DNA of 64,000 nucleotides from Exiguobacterium aestuarii (GTDB lineage Bacteria; Bacillota; Bacilli; Exiguobacteriales; Exiguobacteriaceae). The first letter of the stretch is position 1. Each line of letters opens with the position of its first letter. The position numbers and the translations under genes are program-made. The notes beneath the pieces were generated by a model, which did no database searches, was not told the DNA's origin, and saw only the letters and a list, made by a program, of their open reading frames with translations. The stretch covers positions 1,240,001-1,304,000 of the forward strand of contig NZ_JAIVAC010000001.1 in the NCBI RefSeq assembly GCF_020171655.1, in the 5' to 3' direction. Shown piece after piece: positions 62,449-64,000 of the stretch.

Positions 62449-62766
62449 TTAAAACATTGAATAACCGCTCTTCCGTAAGAAACGAATCGTCACGCCAGCC
62501 AAGATTGCTCCGAGCAACCCGAAACCGAGCATGAACAAATCGAGAAGTTGCAATCCGACGAGACCTTCATAGATCCCCGTGAGTGCAGTTGACGTCTCGG
62601 TCACGTAACTCGAAAGTTTGACATTATCAATCATCATGATGACAAAAATCGGATAAATGAACACGAGTGTCCATGTCTTTTTAAGTAACATATTCAAGAT
62701 GAAGCCGATACTGAAAAAAATCGTCATATATAAAACGGCCCCAATGACTGCTTGGATAATATGCAT
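62449..62766 (-). CDS. yuiB: YuiB-like small membrane protein
   Basis: I chose ATG 62764-62766 (MHIIQAVIGAVLYMTIFF) after AGGGGGG. The product is 105 residues, the same length as I recall for YuiB of B. subtilis, and has three membrane helices with a short external loop (VKLSSYVTETSTALTG). It is next to the type II NADH dehydrogenase gene, just as yuiB is near yumB. No function is established. Confidence 0.78.
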   Translation of the reverse strand: MHIIQAVIGAVLYMTIFFSIGFILNMLLKKTWTLVFIYPIFVIMMIDNVKLSSYVTETSTALTGIYEGLVGLQLLDLFMLGFGLLGAILAGVTIRFLRKSGYSMF

Positions 62767-62847
62767 GTGATGCCCCCCTTGTCCGCTCTCCATTATACAA
62801 AATTTCAACCGACGTGGTCAAAGAACTTCCTATGACAATTTCGAAAG

Positions 62848-62875
62848 AAAACAGCTCGTTCTGAATCAGAACGAG
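62848..62875 (-). terminator. Terminator of the ndh gene
   Basis: GCTCGTTCTGATTCAGAACGAGC is a perfect palindrome on the minus strand, followed by TGTTTTC. The gene's stop is 19 bases upstream. Confidence 0.85.
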
Positions 62876-62893
62876 CCGTACGTTAATCGAAAA

Positions 62894-64000
62894 TTAGAAC
62901 TTCCCTTTTTTGAGGACGAGTCCGTATTTTTTCAATTCGATGAAGTGTTTGTTGTCGATGACTTTCTTCATGAATGAAGCGTTTCGACCGAAGATTTTTT
63001 TACCCATGACGATTCCGATTCCATCGTTATGACCGAGCGAAGCGACTGTTCCTTTGCTCTCGTAAGTGAACTTCGAAGTTGATTTGCCATTGATAAGTGC
63101 CGCGATGTTTTTCGCAACGTTGTGCGCTTGTTGTGTTGCGATTTGTGCCGTCGGTGGGTATGGACGGTTCGAAGCTGGATCCATGACTGCCGAGCAGTCA
63201 CCGATGATGAAGACGTTGTCGTGACCTGGTGCACGGTTGTCTGCTTCCACCATGACACGGTTACGAACCGCTTCAAATCCTGATTTTTCGATGATCGGGC
63301 TACCACTTACGCCACCTGTCCAGATGATCGTGTTGGCGTGGATCGTTTCCGTCGTGTCACCTTGAAGTGGACCAAACGTAACGACACCTGGCTCAACACC
63401 TTTGATTCCGTTACCGAGTTTCATCTCGACACCGTTACGCTCCAACCATTTCTGAGCGTACGTTGTGAGTTCTGGGTCGAAACCTGGAAGAACCGTTGGC
63501 GCTGCTTCAATGTTGACGATGCGAACGGCTTCGCGTGGAACGTCATATTGTTTGCAAAGCTCTGGGATTCGGTTGACGATTTCGCCGAGGAATTCGATTC
63601 CTGTGAATCCAGCACCACCGACAACGATCGTTACGAACGAGTTGTCAGAAGATCCGTTTGTTTTATATTGAGCGAATGAGTACTCGATGTGCTCTTTAAT
63701 TTTACGAACACTGTTCAATGAGCTGATTGTCATTGCGTTTTCTTTCAAGCCTGGGATACCGAATGTTTCCGGTACACCGCCGAGGCCGATGACAACGTAG
63801 TCGTATTCGACGACAGAACCATCTTCAAGCGTGACTTGTTTCGCAGCAGTATCGACGCGATCGACGATCCCTTTGACAAGTTTCACACGTGACGGGTTCA
63901 CAATGTCGTTAATGTAAATGCGTGCTTGGTCTGGGTTCATCGTTCCAGCAGCTGGTTCGTGAAGCCAAGTTGTTTGGTAGTGATAATCATGCTTGTTGAT
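62894..64000 (-). CDS. ndh: Type II NADH:quinone dehydrogenase (5' end outside window)
   Basis: The gene reads leftward and is open at base 64000 (INKHDYHYQTTWLHEPAAGT), so the N-terminal FAD motif and start codon are missing; 368 codons are visible. It contains the NADH-binding Rossmann motif VVGGAGFTGIEFLGE, ATSVLD-like redox region, and the second FAD motif VFIIGDCSAVMDPASNRPYPPTAQIATQQAHNVAKNI, read here in parts, near residue 260 of the visible part. It lacks proton-pumping membrane domains and should be a peripheral membrane flavoprotein feeding the quinone pool. It corresponds to YumB of B. subtilis. Confidence 0.93.
   Translation of the reverse strand: MNKHDYHYQTTWLHEPAAGTMNPDQARIYINDIVNPSRVKLVKGIVDRVDTAAKQVTLEDGSVVEYDYVVIGLGGVPETFGIPGLKENAMTISSLNSVRKIKEHIEYSFAQYKTNGSSDNSFVTIVVGGAGFTGIEFLGEIVNRIPELCKQYDVPREAVRIVNIEAAPTVLPGFDPELTTYAQKWLERNGVEMKLGNGIKGVEPGVVTFGPLQGDTTETIHANTIIWTGGVSGSPIIEKSGFEAVRNRVMVEADNRAPGHDNVFIIGDCSAVMDPASNRPYPPTAQIATQQAHNVAKNIAALINGKSTSKFTYESKGTVASLGHNDGIGIVMGKKIFGRNASFMKKVIDNKHFIELKKYGLVLKKGKF

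Overview
The window is an ordinary, gene-dense stretch of chromosome from a low-to-moderate-GC Gram-positive of the order Bacillales, most likely an Exiguobacterium. The grounds are strong Shine-Dalgarno sequences, frequent TTG and GTG starts, T-box, S-box (SAM-I) and GlcT/RAT leaders, and gene clusters that follow Bacillus subtilis order (ytpQ-ytpP-ytoP-ytzB; trmB-ytmP-amyX-ytlQ-ytlP; ytgP-ytfP; metK-pckA; pgi-yugJ-yugI; yugH-yugG-yugE; yuiB-yumB). The genus is an inference from overall character; no rRNA is present. I see no tRNA, rRNA, CRISPR array, insertion sequence or prophage.

Layout. 0-7.4 kb: ytpQ (partial), a thioredoxin-like protein, a PTS EIIC-like permease, an M42 aminopeptidase, a PepSY protein, the PTS-dependent dihydroxyacetone kinase operon dhaKLM, and trmB. 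7.5-14.7 kb: a 36-residue membrane protein, then a minus-strand run of a kinase-like protein, type I pullulanase, a NERD-like protein, RNA 2',3'-cyclic phosphodiesterase, an MFS permease and dipeptidase PepV. 15-29.8 kb: a small DeoR-type regulator, a DUF3885 protein, RsuA-type pseudouridine synthase, a MurJ/MATE-type flippase, a flavoprotein, a secreted metalloprotease-like lipoprotein, leuS with a leucine T-box, an MFS exporter with an unusual leader, and the ytqA-ytqB pair. 29.9-43.8 kb: metK with a SAM-I riboswitch opposite pckA, two alpha/beta hydrolases, a Nudix protein, pgi, an alcohol dehydrogenase, an S1-domain protein, a candidate small RNA, an orphan hydroxamate-type N-monooxygenase, and an aminotransferase/Lrp/glycosyltransferase/Nfu/YugE cluster. 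44-50 kb: the ribonucleotide reductase operon (nrdE, flavodoxin-type NrdI, nrdF) with NrdR-type boxes, and a six-SH3b cell-wall amidase. 50-64 kb: a double MazG-like protein, a YtvI permease, leucyl aminopeptidase, ptsI without ptsH, an aldo-keto reductase, tandem glucose PTS permeases behind the GlcT antiterminator and its RAT site, a YuiB-like protein and a type II NADH dehydrogenase.

The carbohydrate genes fit together. Enzyme I (54.9 kb) feeds phosphate to the two glucose permeases (57.6-61.3 kb) and probably to DhaM (5.7 kb). GlcT controls the first permease by antitermination. pckA carries CcpN-like boxes and a possible cre site. pgi and pullulanase supply or consume hexose phosphates.

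I did not find a clearly new multi-gene system. The most interesting observations are small: a candidate structured RNA with its own terminator at 39.49-39.57 kb; DhaM with an AUC triplet exactly where the start should be; a terminator-like hairpin overlapped by a possible leader peptide ahead of the MFS exporter; a near-perfect NrdR box lying 390 bases upstream of nrdE; and two very small membrane proteins (7546-7656 and 52954-53118).
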